Shown here piece after piece: positions 19,545-29,220 of a DNA stretch of 64,000 nt (the first letter of the stretch is position 1; every line of letters starts with the position of its first letter). Under the pieces are notes generated by a model that did no database searches, had not been told where the DNA came from, and was given only the letters and a program-made list of their open reading frames with translations. The stretch spans positions 186,001 to 250,000 of the forward strand of contig NZ_JAJLJH010000002.1 of assembly GCF_023231945.1 (NCBI RefSeq), read 5' to 3'. Position numbers and translations under genes: made by a program. This stretch comes from Scleromatobacter humisilvae (GTDB lineage: Bacteria; Pseudomonadota; Gammaproteobacteria; Burkholderiales; Burkholderiaceae_C).

Positions 19545-22500
19545 GCGCGCCGCCCAGACTGCCCTATCCGGGCCTGCGGGCTTACGAACGCGACGAGACC
19601 GACCTGTTCTTCGGCCGCGAGGGCTGCGTCAACGAGATGATCGACATCCTCTCGGCGACGCATTTCCTCGCCGTGCTCGGGACGTCGGGCAGCGGCAAGT
19701 CCTCGCTGGTGCGCACCGGGCTTCTCGACGGCCTCGAACTCGGCCTGTACCGGAAGGCGGGCTCGGTCTGGTGCGTGGCGGACTGCCATCCCGGCGGCGA
19801 TGCGATCCGCCATCTCGCCGTCGCGTTGCTCGCGCTGCGGCCGGGGGCCGCCGATGACGCGTTCGCCCTCGAGTCGCTGTGCACCTTCCTGCGGCGAGGC
19901 CCGCGCGCCATCATCGAGTGGGTGGAAGACGGCAACCTGATCGAAGGCCAGAACCTGCTGATCCTGGTCGACCAGTTCGAGGAGCTGTTCCGCTACGGCG
20001 ACTACGCGGGCCGCGAGGAGGCCGAGGCCTTCGTCGCGCTGCTGCTGGAAAGCGTGAAGGCCCATCCCCGCATCCATGTCGTCATCACGATGCGATCCGA
20101 ATACCTGGGCGCCTGCGCGCTGATCCCCGGGCTGGCCGAGCGCATCAATGCGTCGCTCTACCTGACGCGGCGCATGACCCGCGAAGAGTGCCGGGAAGCG
20201 ATCGAGGGACCCGCCGGCGTGATGGGCTTCGACATCGAACCCGGCCTGGTCAACCGGTTGCTGAACGAGCTGGCGGCGTTCGCACCGTGGGAGGCCGATC
20301 GCGCCTCGTCGCAGCTGCAGCGCCTCGCGCGCCAGGCCGACCAGCTGCCGCTGATGCAGCACACGCTGAGCCGCCTCTGGCAGATCGCCTGGCGTCGCGC
20401 GGGTGGCGGACGTCCCACGCTCACGCTCAAGGACTACGAGGACATCGGCCAGTTGCAGGGCGCCGTGGAGCAGCACGCCAACGAGGTGACGGAACGCCTG
20501 GGCGATGCGGCGAAGGCGGCCACGCCACGCATCTTCCGTGCCCTCGTCGCGGGCTCGACGCTGGCCGACGCGGTGCGCCGGCCGATGCGCTTCGGCGACC
20601 TGTGCATCGTCACCGGCGCCGATCCGGCGCTGGTTCGCGAGGTGGTGAATGCGTTCCGTGCGCGCGACTGCAATTTCCTGCGCCCGCCCGAAGGCCATCC
20701 GCTCGACGACGGCACCATCGTCGATGTCAGCCACGAGAGCCTCATCCGGCAATGGGGCAGCCTGTCCGGCTGGTTCGAGACCGAGGTGGCCGGCCGGTCG
20801 TTGTGGGAGCGCCTGCTGTTCGACCAGGCCGAGCACGCCGCGGGTCATGCGGAGCTGCTCAGCGGCCTGGATCTCGCGACCGCGCTGGCCTGGTGGGAAC
20901 GCGAGCAGCCGACGCCGGCGTGGGCGGACGCACACGGTGGCCGCTACGCGGAGATTCAGGACTTCATCCGCAAGAGCCGCGACGCGGAGGAGCAGCGCAC
21001 GCGCGCGGAGCGCAGCCGCCTCGAGCGCGAGCGGCGTGCCTTGAAGCGGCGCACGGCCGCCTATGCGGTGCTTGCCGCGATCTGCGTGGCGGTCGCGGGC
21101 AACGCCTATTGGGAAAAGCTGCAGCTGGATCGCTCCAACGCGAAGCAGGCTGAAACGTACAAGACGCTGCACGACGTCTACGACAATCTGGTGAGTTCAA
21201 AGCATCAGGCGCAGGCGTCCAACGACCAGATCATCGCGACGGCCGACCGCTTCGTGGTCGGCATGGCCAAGAAGCTGCTCGTGACGCCGGGCATCCCGCG
21301 AGCCCAGGTGTCCGAGCAACTCGAAGCGGGCCAGCTGTACCTCGACGGCCTCGAGCCCCAGGTGGAAAACAGGCGCCTCCTGCGCCTGACGCGCGTGCGA
21401 TTCATGGCTGTCGGCGCGCGCGTGATGCTGGATCGGGGCCGTTTCGACGAGGGCCTGAAGCTCGCGCAGAAGGCCGAGTCCCTGCTGCTGTCGGGTGGCG
21501 ATTCCGGGAAGCTCAATCCCGACGAGACGCTGGAACAACTCGAGATCGGCAGCCTCATCAGCGAGTTCTACGACGTCGATGCCCTGGATGACCTTGGCCT
21601 GGCGCGCGACAAGGCGCTGCAAATGGTCCGGATCGCCGACGCGCTGCCCGCCGATGCTGCCGGAAGGAGCTTGTTCGAGCAGGCCCGGGCCCACTACGAC
21701 ATCTCGCGCTATGTGGACCGGGACGACGCGGCCGAGGGCGTTCCGGAGGCTTCGCGCTGCATCGAGCTGCTGCGTCGGCCCGGTGTCGCGAAGACGCCGG
21801 AGCGTTCGCTCTACGAAAGTCGCTGCCACGTGGTGCTGGGGTATTTCGACTACAAGCTCGGCAAGAAGCGGCAGAGCGTCGAGGAGACGAAACTGGCCCT
21901 CGATCTGCTCGAGCGGATCGCACCCTCCGACAAGACGATTCCGATGCTCTATGGCGAGTCGCGGGCCCTGGCGAATCTGGGCTTCTCTGCCAGGGAGAAC
22001 AAGGACTATGCGCTGGCCAGGAGCTATTTCCAGCATTCGGAGAAGCTGCTCGATCTTTCGGATCAGGACATCCGCGAACGGCCGAAGCTGCGGGCCGAAC
22101 TGGTCGACCGCCTGGACGATATCGGCATGACGTATATCGACGAGAACGACAGGCGCTCGGCGCTGCCGTGGTATCACACGGCGCACGAACTGGCGTTCTC
22201 CGATGACGAGTGGCGCAGCTACGCACATCTTTCGGATGCTGCGGCCAATGCGCTGGCAAACCAGCAGATCGCTCTCAACGGCTTGGCATGGGATACCGAC
22301 CCCGAACTCTTGGGGCAGATCGTCGAGGTCGAGCGGGATCACGTGGCCCTGCTGGGCGAAATGACCGCGAAGCAAAAGGCGGGCTGGTGCCGCGACTGCG
22401 AGATCGTGGACAAGGCCGATCTGGCCAGGGCGCTCTTCAAGTTCGATGCCGTACGCAAGGACGATCGATACGACGAGGCGGTGGGCTACGTCAAGGAAGT

Positions 22501-23935
22501 GGTCGCAAAGGCCAAGGCCGTGCTGGCGCACCCGGCTGATGAACAAGATGCCGCCAATGCTCGCCGTGCATGGTATTGGGCGATGCAGGCGCTGCCCGAG
22601 GAGATTCCTGCGTCGAAGCGCCCGGAGGAGCAACTCAGGCGCCTGCGCTATTCGCAGAGACAGAGCATCGATTTCCTGCAGACCTTTCCCAAAGCGTGGC
22701 TGGTCGCCGACAAGCTCGGGCGCATCGATCATTCGTTGGCCAAGGTGCTCGCTGGCTTGACCCGGCCGGACGAAGCCATCGCCGCGGCGGAGTCCGGCGC
22801 ACGCCTGTTCGACCAGGCGTGCGTCAAGCAGTTGGCGGACTGGTATCGCACCGGCTCGGGCCCCGTCGAGCGTGACCTGGCCAAGGCGAAGACCTATGAC
22901 ACGCTGCTCGCAAGCCGGGCTTGGGGTCGAGACAGCTTCTCGGTGACGGCGACGGCGCGCTGGAACGGCGACAACACGCCGATGCGCGTGACCGTCTATA
23001 TCGAGAATCCTCGCGACGACAAGGACGACTTCGTCGCGCGGTTCTTCTACGAGTACGAATACATCGAGGGCTATCGATTTGCCGAAACCACCAAGTCCGC
23101 CATCGCTTCGATTCCAAAGTTGGCCAGCGACAGCAAGATGGGCTACACCGAGCTGACGAACTATGCGGTTTCGGACGTCTCGCGGCTGGCGTACGACGTC
23201 CACAAGTCGATCGTCAACGACAAGTTGGACCAGGCCGCCGGATACGTTCTGGGAGCCTGGAGCAAGGACAAGAATACCGAGGCGAAGCCGGCTGTCGTCG
23301 CGGATGCCATCTCCAAGCTGATCGGGGACGACCAGGCAAGCGACTTCTCGCCCCAACTGGCCAGCATCGCGTCAATGGTCTATGCGAGCGGCAATCCGCG
23401 CGCGGCGCGCGCCGTCCTCGATGCGACCTTGTCCATGCAGAAGGATGTCAAGCCCGAGACGCTGGCCTTGCTGCTGCGATATCGGGGAATCGTCCACGAC
23501 AAGCTCGGCGAACTGGCGTTGGCGGAGGCGGACTATGCAGCTGCCTTGTCGATCGACCCGGACAATGCGGAGTTGCTGAACGCGTTGGCCTACACCTGGG
23601 TCACGGAGGACAAGAACTTGCCGATCGCTCTCGCGCAACTGCAGCGTGCCGCCAGGCTTGCACCGGACAATGCGTACATCCGGGACAGCCTGGGCTGGGC
23701 AGAGGTGCTGACAGGCGACACCGAGACAGGCCTCGCGACTCTCCAGTCGGCCGTGGCGAGCCAACCCGAGGAGGCCGAGATGCAGGCGCACCTCGGAGAT
23801 GCCTTCCGGCGCCTGGGCCGCAAGGAGGAGGCACGCGCGGCCTTGTCCCGGGCCGAGGCCCTGTCGAAGGACGCCGGCGTCACGGCCTACATCCGCGACC
23901 AGCAGGCGCTGCTCGGTGCGCCGACGCCGCGATAG
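19541..23935 (+). CDS. STAND NTPase (nSTAND1) with membrane helix and C-terminal TPRs (defence cassette gene 2)
   Basis: A protein of 1464 residues. It opens with the nSTAND1 hallmark PYPGLRAYERDETDLFFGRE. Walker A is GTSGSGKSS (47-55) and Walker B is NLLILVDQFEELF (about 138-150, Asp144). SEYLGACALIPGLAERIN and a winged-helix region with VDVSHESLIRQWGSL complete the NTPase core by about residue 430. A basic stretch and one hydrophobic helix follow (about 506-524). The remaining 900 residues are helical repeats, with clear TPRs at about 1307-1450 (ALSIDPDNAELLNALAY, RAARLAPDNAYIRDSLGWAE). STAND proteins oligomerise on ligand sensing, and the repeats are the probable sensor. ATG at 19541 overlaps the TIR gene stop by four bases. 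The G+C content looks slightly lower than in the neighbours. The role as immune sensor is inferred. Confidence 0.85.
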   Translation: MSAPPRLPYPGLRAYERDETDLFFGREGCVNEMIDILSATHFLAVLGTSGSGKSSLVRTGLLDGLELGLYRKAGSVWCVADCHPGGDAIRHLAVALLALRPGAADDAFALESLCTFLRRGPRAIIEWVEDGNLIEGQNLLILVDQFEELFRYGDYAGREEAEAFVALLLESVKAHPRIHVVITMRSEYLGACALIPGLAERINASLYLTRRMTREECREAIEGPAGVMGFDIEPGLVNRLLNELAAFAPWEADRASSQLQRLARQADQLPLMQHTLSRLWQIAWRRAGGGRPTLTLKDYEDIGQLQGAVEQHANEVTERLGDAAKAATPRIFRALVAGSTLADAVRRPMRFGDLCIVTGADPALVREVVNAFRARDCNFLRPPEGHPLDDGTIVDVSHESLIRQWGSLSGWFETEVAGRSLWERLLFDQAEHAAGHAELLSGLDLATALAWWEREQPTPAWADAHGGRYAEIQDFIRKSRDAEEQRTRAERSRLERERRALKRRTAAYAVLAAICVAVAGNAYWEKLQLDRSNAKQAETYKTLHDVYDNLVSSKHQAQASNDQIIATADRFVVGMAKKLLVTPGIPRAQVSEQLEAGQLYLDGLEPQVENRRLLRLTRVRFMAVGARVMLDRGRFDEGLKLAQKAESLLLSGGDSGKLNPDETLEQLEIGSLISEFYDVDALDDLGLARDKALQMVRIADALPADAAGRSLFEQARAHYDISRYVDRDDAAEGVPEASRCIELLRRPGVAKTPERSLYESRCHVVLGYFDYKLGKKRQSVEETKLALDLLERIAPSDKTIPMLYGESRALANLGFSARENKDYALARSYFQHSEKLLDLSDQDIRERPKLRAELVDRLDDIGMTYIDENDRRSALPWYHTAHELAFSDDEWRSYAHLSDAAANALANQQIALNGLAWDTDPELLGQIVEVERDHVALLGEMTAKQKAGWCRDCEIVDKADLARALFKFDAVRKDDRYDEAVGYVKEVVAKAKAVLAHPADEQDAANARRAWYWAMQALPEEIPASKRPEEQLRRLRYSQRQSIDFLQTFPKAWLVADKLGRIDHSLAKVLAGLTRPDEAIAAAESGARLFDQACVKQLADWYRTGSGPVERDLAKAKTYDTLLASRAWGRDSFSVTATARWNGDNTPMRVTVYIENPRDDKDDFVARFFYEYEYIEGYRFAETTKSAIASIPKLASDSKMGYTELTNYAVSDVSRLAYDVHKSIVNDKLDQAAGYVLGAWSKDKNTEAKPAVVADAISKLIGDDQASDFSPQLASIASMVYASGNPRAARAVLDATLSMQKDVKPETLALLLRYRGIVHDKLGELALAEADYAAALSIDPDNAELLNALAYTWVTEDKNLPIALAQLQRAARLAPDNAYIRDSLGWAEVLTGDTETGLATLQSAVASQPEEAEMQAHLGDAFRRLGRKEEARAALSRAEALSKDAGVTAYIRDQQALLGAPTPR

Positions 23936-24022
23936 ATCGATCGTGTCCGCCCCGTACATACGGTCCGCCTGCGGCCCCTTGCATCAATCCGTCCCGCACG
24001 CAGATCCCACGTTGGAATGCAC

Positions 24023-25816
24023 ATGAACGAGCCCGCTGCCGAGAGTCCGGCAATCGACCGGCTGCCCATGATCATCGGTGTCACCGGACACCGCGATCTC
24101 GTGGAGACCGAGATCGAGCCGCTCAAGGCGGCGGTGCGCGATTGCCTCATGCAACTGCGGCAACTCTGCCCCGACACGCCGCTGATCCTGCTGTCGTCGC
24201 TTGCAGAGGGCGCCGATCAGCTCGTGGCCGGCGTCGCGCTCGACATGGGCATCCGGCTGGTGGCGCCGCTGCCAATGGAGATCCCGGAGTACGAGAAGGA
24301 CTTCCGGCACGATGCCGACGCCGTGCCGGGCCCGGACACTTCCGACAAGTTCGAAGCGCTGCTGAAGCGCGCGAATCCGCGTTTCGCGCTGCCGCTGGTC
24401 GCGGGCAACAACGGCGCCAGCATCAGCCAGCAAGGGCCGGCGCGCGACGCCCAGTACGCGCAGGCCGGGGCCTACATCGTCCGCAACAGCCACGTCCTGC
24501 TCGCGCTGTGGGACGGACACACGCCGGAGGTGGAGCCGGTCGGCGGCACGGCCCATGTCGTCCGCTACCGACTCGATGGGCTGCCGCCGCGATCGTCCGC
24601 CAACCTGCTGGACGTGAACGATGCCGGGCCCTTGATCCACATCGTGTGTTCGCGCCAGGCCTCGCCGCCGGCGGTGGGCAAGCCGGCATCGATCCGCATG
24701 CTCATGCCGACCGAGTCGGGCAGCGACGACAGCGAGCCCATCTTAGGCGCCCGGCTCGCGTCGACGCCGATCGCGACCGGGCTGCGACGGCTGGACACCT
24801 ACAACCGCCAGGCCCGGGCCCTCGCGCGCCGCCATCCCTCGCGTCTGCGGCTGCATGCCGACGATCCCGCGCCGAGCGAGGACTCCTTGCCCTCGGGGCC
24901 GGCCGGGCGCCTCATCCTGCGGCAGTACGTGACCGCCGACCGACTGGCGATCCTGTTCTATGCCCGGCGGCGCTGGGTCAATCGTGCCTTGTTCAGCATC
25001 GTCGTCCTCGCCGTCGCGTTCGTCGCCGTGTACGAGCACTTCTTCGCGCACGCCTTGATGCTCAGTCTCTACCTGGGCGCGATGGCGCTCGCCTGGCTCA
25101 TCTTCTGGGTGGCCAAGCACTTCGACTTCCACAACAAGCACCTCGACTACCGCGCGCTCGCCGAGGGCCTGCGCGTGCAGTTGTTCTGGTGCCTGGCGGG
25201 CGTTGCCGACGACGTCTCCGACCGCTATTTGCGCAAGCAGCGCACGGAACTCGAATGGCTGCGCGAAGCCTTGCGCACGCAGGTGCTCCTGCAGCAGTGG
25301 GAGGCACGGTGCGTCCCTGCCGACGAGGATCCCGGCCGGCTGCTGGAGACGATCGAGCGCTGGACGCTGCCGCGCTGGGTGGTGCGAGAGCACAAGTTCT
25401 TCTCGGACGCGACGAACAGCAATCATGGGAAGACCGAGTTGCGGGAGAAGCTGGAAGACAGCCTGCTGGTGGCGGGCCTGTTGCTGGCGGGCGTCGCGCT
25501 GGCGATGCAGCTGAAGGAGCTCTTCGAGCACCTGCGGAACAAGCTCATCGTCCTGATGGTGCTCGCCCCGACGATCGCCGCCGCCCTGAGCGGCTATTCG
25601 AAGCAGATGGCCTTCGTGCCGCAGGCCAAGCGATATCAGTGGATGGCGGCCTTGTTCGATCGCGCGCGCCAGCGCCTGAAGGAGGCCCTGGACGCCAAGG
25701 ACCTCGACGCCGCGCAACGTCTTCTCGTGGAACTCGGTACCGAGGCCCTGAGCGAGAACGGCGACTGGGTGATGATGCACCGCGAGCGCGAGCCGGAGGC
25801 CCCCACTGCCGGTTGA
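24023..25816 (+). CDS. SLOG-domain protein with four membrane helices (defence cassette gene 3)
   Basis: A protein of 597 residues. Residues 15-165 look like a SLOG (DprA/LOG-type) nucleotide-ligand domain: MIIGVTGHRDL, LLSSLAEGADQLVAGVAL and AYIVRNSHVLLALWDG. Hydrophobic helices lie at about 322-340 and 343-364, then a charged 110-residue helical insert, then 481-497 and 507-525. This two-plus-two layout resembles SLATT-type pore effectors. In Thoeris-type immunity a SLOG domain binds the cyclic ADP-ribose product of a TIR enzyme, so this protein may be the ligand-gated membrane effector of the upstream TIR/STAND pair; that is inference. ATG at 24023 is preceded by TGGAA at a 5-base distance; an ATG six bases earlier is possible. 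It lies 87 bases after the STAND stop on the same strand with no terminator between. Confidence 0.8.
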   Translation: MNEPAAESPAIDRLPMIIGVTGHRDLVETEIEPLKAAVRDCLMQLRQLCPDTPLILLSSLAEGADQLVAGVALDMGIRLVAPLPMEIPEYEKDFRHDADAVPGPDTSDKFEALLKRANPRFALPLVAGNNGASISQQGPARDAQYAQAGAYIVRNSHVLLALWDGHTPEVEPVGGTAHVVRYRLDGLPPRSSANLLDVNDAGPLIHIVCSRQASPPAVGKPASIRMLMPTESGSDDSEPILGARLASTPIATGLRRLDTYNRQARALARRHPSRLRLHADDPAPSEDSLPSGPAGRLILRQYVTADRLAILFYARRRWVNRALFSIVVLAVAFVAVYEHFFAHALMLSLYLGAMALAWLIFWVAKHFDFHNKHLDYRALAEGLRVQLFWCLAGVADDVSDRYLRKQRTELEWLREALRTQVLLQQWEARCVPADEDPGRLLETIERWTLPRWVVREHKFFSDATNSNHGKTELREKLEDSLLVAGLLLAGVALAMQLKELFEHLRNKLIVLMVLAPTIAAALSGYSKQMAFVPQAKRYQWMAALFDRARQRLKEALDAKDLDAAQRLLVELGTEALSENGDWVMMHREREPEAPTAG

Positions 25817-25837
25817 GGCCGCACGAACCTGCCAACG

Positions 25838-25861
25838 AAAAAACGGGCCCGCGGGCCCGTT
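25838..25861 (-). terminator. Terminator for the chemoreceptor gene (possibly bidirectional)
   Basis: ACGGGCCC (25843-25850) and GGGCCCGT (25853-25860) form a near-perfect palindrome. On the minus strand it is followed by TTTTTT (complement of 25843-25838). It sits between two convergent genes; on the plus strand the T run is absent, so it mainly serves the leftward chemoreceptor gene. Confidence 0.8.
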
Positions 25862-25881
25862 CGTCGTCGAGGACGCGAAAG

Positions 25882-27414
25882 TCAGGCGACCTGCCGGTCG
25901 CCCTCGAGCTTGAACGTCGCCACGGCCGACTCCAGGCCTTCGGACTGCTGCTCCATGCTCGCGGCGGCGGCGGCCGCCTGTTCGACCAGTGCCGCGTTGC
26001 GCTGCGTCATCTCGTCGAGCTGCGACACGTCGCCGTTGACCTCGCTGATGCCGCGGCTCTGCTCCGCGGCGGCGGTGGTGATCTCGTTGATGATCGTCGT
26101 CACGCGGGCAACCGACTCGACGATCTCGGTCATCGTGGAGCCGGCGTCGCGCACGAGCTTGGAGCCCGATTCGACGCGGTCGACCGAGGCGCCGATCAGC
26201 GTCTTGATCTCGCGCGCGGCTTCCGCCGAGCGCTGCGCCAGGTTGCGCACCTCGCCGGCCACGACTGCGAAGCCGCGGCCTTGCTCGCCCGCGCGCGCCG
26301 CCTCGACGGCGGCGTTCAGCGCGAGGATGTTGGTCTGGAACGCGATGCCGTCGATCACGCCGATGATGTCGGAGATCTTCTTGCTGCTCTGGTTGATCTG
26401 CTCCATCGTCGAGACGACCTGCGCCACGACCTCGCCGCCGCGCGAGGCCACCGTCGAGGCCGACGACGCGAGGTCGCTGGCCTGGTGGGCGTTGGACGCG
26501 TTCGACTGCACCGTCTCGGTCAGCTGGTGCATGCGGGCCGTCGTGCGTTCGAGCGACGCGGCCTGCATCTCGGTGCGTTCCGACAGGTCCTGGTTGCCAG
26601 ACGCGATCTCCTGCGCCGCCGAGCGCATGCGGCTCGAGCCGCTGCGCACCTCGCCGACGATGGACGCGAGGCCGCCGGACATGTCGCGCACCGCCGCCAG
26701 CAGGCTGTTGCCCGCGCCCGGCTGCACCTTGATGTCCTGCGACAGGTCGCCGGCGGCGATGCGGCGCATCACGTCGCGCGCATATTCGGGCTCGCCGCCC
26801 AGCTGGCGCCAGACGCTGCCGATGACGAAGTACGAGCCGATGCCCAGCCCGACGACGACCAGCAGCGCGCTGGCGAGCGTCGCATACAGGCTGTTGGAGA
26901 CGCCGCCCTTGGCGCCGGCGAGGCCGGCGTCGAAGCTCGAGCGGGCGCTGTCGCGCATGGACTTCAGGCTGGCCTCGAGCGCCTTCTGCGCGCCCTGCAT
27001 CGCCGCGACGGCCGCGCCCTGGTCGCCGGTCCTGGTGCCCAGGAACATCTGCGCACAGTCGCTCGACGCGGTGAAGTAGGTCTCGAACAGCTTGCCCAGG
27101 TTCTCGCCGACGTCGGCCTTGCCCGGGATGGCCTTGATGCCTGCGATCGTCTTGCGCATCGCGGCGGCCTTGTCGGTGGCCTCGTCCAGGCGCTTCTTGT
27201 CGCCTTCGGCGACCGCGCCCTGGATCGTCGTGCCCAGCGCCTCGAGCTGCGACGCGAACTGCGTCGTGGCGTCGAGATACGGATAGTCGACCGCACCCAG
27301 CCCGGTGATGGACTTCGACGTGCCCGCCGAGAAGGCGAGCACCGTGGCGATACCGACCACGAAGATGAGGATCGCCAGCAGCGGCAGCATCCAGATTCTG
27401 TTCTTCACACTCAT
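25882..27414 (-). CDS. Methyl-accepting chemotaxis protein
   Basis: A protein of 510 residues. TM1 is near residues 8-30 ([21 protein letters not shown]). A periplasmic four-helix-type sensor of about 145 residues follows, with an unusual pair [10 protein letters not shown]2 is near 180-200 and a HAMP domain follows to about 255. The signalling domain carries the invariant hairpin tip [43 protein letters not shown]. It senses a periplasmic cue and controls CheA. It is the last gene of a leftward set with a porin and a periplasmic binding protein, so the binding protein may present the ligand to this receptor; that is inference. No CheR-tethering NWETF pentapeptide is seen; the tail ends EGDRQVA. 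Confidence 0.93.
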   Translation of the reverse strand: MSVKNRIWMLPLLAILIFVVGIATVLAFSAGTSKSITGLGAVDYPYLDATTQFASQLEALGTTIQGAVAEGDKKRLDEATDKAAAMRKTIAGIKAIPGKADVGENLGKLFETYFTASSDCAQMFLGTRTGDQGAAVAAMQGAQKALEASLKSMRDSARSSFDAGLAGAKGGVSNSLYATLASALLVVVGLGIGSYFVIGSVWRQLGGEPEYARDVMRRIAAGDLSQDIKVQPGAGNSLLAAVRDMSGGLASIVGEVRSGSSRMRSAAQEIASGNQDLSERTEMQAASLERTTARMHQLTETVQSNASNAHQASDLASSASTVASRGGEVVAQVVSTMEQINQSSKKISDIIGVIDGIAFQTNILALNAAVEAARAGEQGRGFAVVAGEVRNLAQRSAEAAREIKTLIGASVDRVESGSKLVRDAGSTMTEIVESVARVTTIINEITTAAAEQSRGISEVNGDVSQLDEMTQRNAALVEQAAAAAASMEQQSEGLESAVATFKLEGDRQVA

Positions 27415-27445
27415 GACACTCTCCAGGTTCTTCCACAGCCGCCGC

Positions 27446-27464
27446 GCCCGGCGCGAGGCCGGGC
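27446..27464 (-). other. GC-rich hairpin between binding-protein and chemoreceptor genes
   Basis: GCCCGGC (27446-27452) and GCCGGGC (27458-27464) form a strong stem with a five-base loop in the 61-base gap. There is no T run, so rather than a full terminator it may be an attenuator or an mRNA-stabilising hairpin that lowers expression of the distal gene. Confidence 0.45.
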
Positions 27465-27475
27465 GGGCGTCATCG

Positions 27476-27907
27476 TCAGTCGGCGCTGAAGACGACCTTC
27501 ACGGACGCGTCGACCGCGGACTTCTCGATGTAGCCGATCGCGTCCGGGTTGGACGCGACGAACTTCTTCACGTCGGCCGCGGTGGCGAGTTCCTTCGGCG
27601 GCGTCGCCTTGCCGGAGAACACCAGGCGCGACCAGGCGGCCTTGACCTGCGCCGAGTTCTTGCCGGTGACCTTGGTGTAGAACAGGTCGTGCGCCGGCGC
27701 CGAGTCGGGCAGGTCGGTGGGGGCGGCGGTGCCGCCGGACGGGAACGTGCTGCTCTTGCCCAGGAAGATCGCGCTGACCTGGTCGGCCGTCAGCGAGGCG
27801 ACCGGGCTCTTCGGCCCGACGACGACGGCGACCTGGGCGAACGCGCCCACGGAGCCGGCGCACAGGACGACGGCGGCGGCGAGACGGATGGCGTTGAACT
27901 TGTTCAT
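27476..27907 (-). CDS. Short PstS-like periplasmic binding protein
   Basis: A protein of 143 residues. Residues 1-24 are a Sec signal peptide ([19 protein letters not shown]). The mature part has the PBP-like phosphate-binding pattern [30 protein letters not shown] followed by [15 protein letters not shown], which matches the C-terminal lobe of PstS-type proteins. It is much shorter than PstS (about 320 residues), so it represents the compact single-lobe group often annotated as phosphate ABC transporter substrate-binding protein. No pstCAB genes are present. ATG at 27907 has GGAGA upstream. It is placed 14 bases after the porin gene. A role as a sensing or buffering protein for the neighbouring chemoreceptor is inferred. 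Confidence 0.75.
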   Translation of the reverse strand: MNKFNAIRLAAAVVLCAGSVGAFAQVAVVVGPKSPVASLTADQVSAIFLGKSSTFPSGGTAAPTDLPDSAPAHDLFYTKVTGKNSAQVKAAWSRLVFSGKATPPKELATAADVKKFVASNPDAIGYIEKSAVDASVKVVFSAD

Positions 27908-27921
27908 GTGCGCTCTCCGTC

Positions 27922-29136
27922 TCAGAACACGAAGTCGACAGCGACGCTGTAGACGTTCACGGAGCTGGGCAGCGTCGTGTTGACGCGGTTGAACAGGCCC
28001 GTGCCGTTCTGGGTCGGCTTGATGCGGTCGAACTGCGCCTTGACGTCGATGTTCTTCCACGCATCCCAGCGCATGCCGATGGAGTCGGTCTTCTGGGCGA
28101 GGTTCTGGCGGAACAGCACGGTGTCGACGGCAGCGGCCAGCGGCGCGAGCGCCGGCACGGACGTCGGGATGTCGTTGTTGACGTTGGTGCTATCGAGCTT
28201 GAGCTGCGACACCGTCGCATACGGCGTGAACTTGCCCACGCGGTAGCCAAGGGTGGCCTCCCAGCCGGTGGTGCTCGAGACATACGAGGACGTCTTGCGC
28301 TTCGTGAACTCGGCGTTGGCGATCCAGTTGCCCTGGTCGTAGGCGGCGCCCACGCCGGTGAACGAGGCGTCCTTGTCGTCGGCGTCCATCTGGTCGGCGA
28401 CGCCGGCGAACGGCGTCGTGCGCAGGATGGCCAGCAGGCCGTTGACGGAGGCGCTGTCCACGGTCAGCTTGCCCTGGACGCGGCCCACGCGCAGCGTGAT
28501 GCCATTGTCGAATTCGGCCGTGACGTTCAGGCCGACTTCCTTCTTGACGTGCACGGGCAGGCCGTCGGCGACGCTGTCGGACTTGCCGCCGAACAGCTGC
28601 GCCGTCAGGGTGGTCGAGCCCACGGTGTCCTGGTAGATCGCGTCGCCGCCGTCGAAGTGGCTGAAGGGCACCTGGCCGTAGACGTCGATCGGCGTGCGCA
28701 GCCACAGGTTGGAGTAGCCGATGCTGCGGAAGTCGGAGACCGCGAACAGCGGCGCGCCGATGCGGCCGGCGCGCAGGCTCAGGCCCGGCGTGACCTGGGC
28801 CTTGACGAACGCCCACTCGATCGCGGGCTTGAAGTTGCCGTCGCCGTTGCGCTGCGAGATCGCCTGCACGGTCGCGGAGAAGACGTTGTTGGCCTTCGCG
28901 TTCACCTGGGCGCCGAGCTTGGAATCGACGCCGAGCGTGCCTTCCTTGCTGGCGCCGCCTGCCTGGCCGGGGCCGCTGTAGAGGCCGGCGTCGGTATTGG
29001 TCTCGACATAGCCCACGGTGCCGAAGCCCGAGAAGGCCCAGGACGGATCCCAGGAGGTGGCGTCGGCATGGGCGGCGTTCGAGGCAAGGCCGCAGGCGCC
29101 GGCGAGTGCGGCGCTGAGGAGGGGGGTGAGCTTCAT
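27922..29136 (-). CDS. Outer-membrane porin
   Basis: A protein of 404 residues. The signal peptide is residues 1-24 (LLSAALAGACGLASNAAHA). The rest consists of alternating amphipathic strands ending in the classic C-terminal aromatic NVYSVAVDFVF, which is the BAM recognition signal. Strand patterns such as WAFVKAQVTPGLSLRAGRIGAPLF resemble porins found next to small phosphate-binding proteins in Burkholderiales. It forms a diffusion channel of unknown selectivity. A PHO-box-like direct repeat 85-102 bases upstream and the PstS-like neighbour suggest phosphate or another oxyanion; this is inference. ATG at 29136 gives a proper signal peptide. Confidence 0.82.
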   Translation of the reverse strand: MKLTPLLSAALAGACGLASNAAHADATSWDPSWAFSGFGTVGYVETNTDAGLYSGPGQAGGASKEGTLGVDSKLGAQVNAKANNVFSATVQAISQRNGDGNFKPAIEWAFVKAQVTPGLSLRAGRIGAPLFAVSDFRSIGYSNLWLRTPIDVYGQVPFSHFDGGDAIYQDTVGSTTLTAQLFGGKSDSVADGLPVHVKKEVGLNVTAEFDNGITLRVGRVQGKLTVDSASVNGLLAILRTTPFAGVADQMDADDKDASFTGVGAAYDQGNWIANAEFTKRKTSSYVSSTTGWEATLGYRVGKFTPYATVSQLKLDSTNVNNDIPTSVPALAPLAAAVDTVLFRQNLAQKTDSIGMRWDAWKNIDVKAQFDRIKPTQNGTGLFNRVNTTLPSSVNVYSVAVDFVF

Positions 29137-29220
29137 CGGAGGTCCGGTTCGTTTTGATCGGCGCGCCCACCCTTGTCGAATGGATGTCCGGGGCGCGCGA
29201 GAGGGCGGCACGGACCGGAT

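Noticed and set aside
25817-25881. Possible duplicated tRNA-Ser end (att site) at the far side of the cassette
   Set aside because: The gap contains only the palindromic terminator and no copy of the tRNA 3' sequence.
22921-27489. A 1522-codon plus-strand frame spanning the end of the STAND gene, the SLOG gene and the chemoreceptor
   Set aside because: It crosses three well-supported genes in other frames and gives low-complexity protein.
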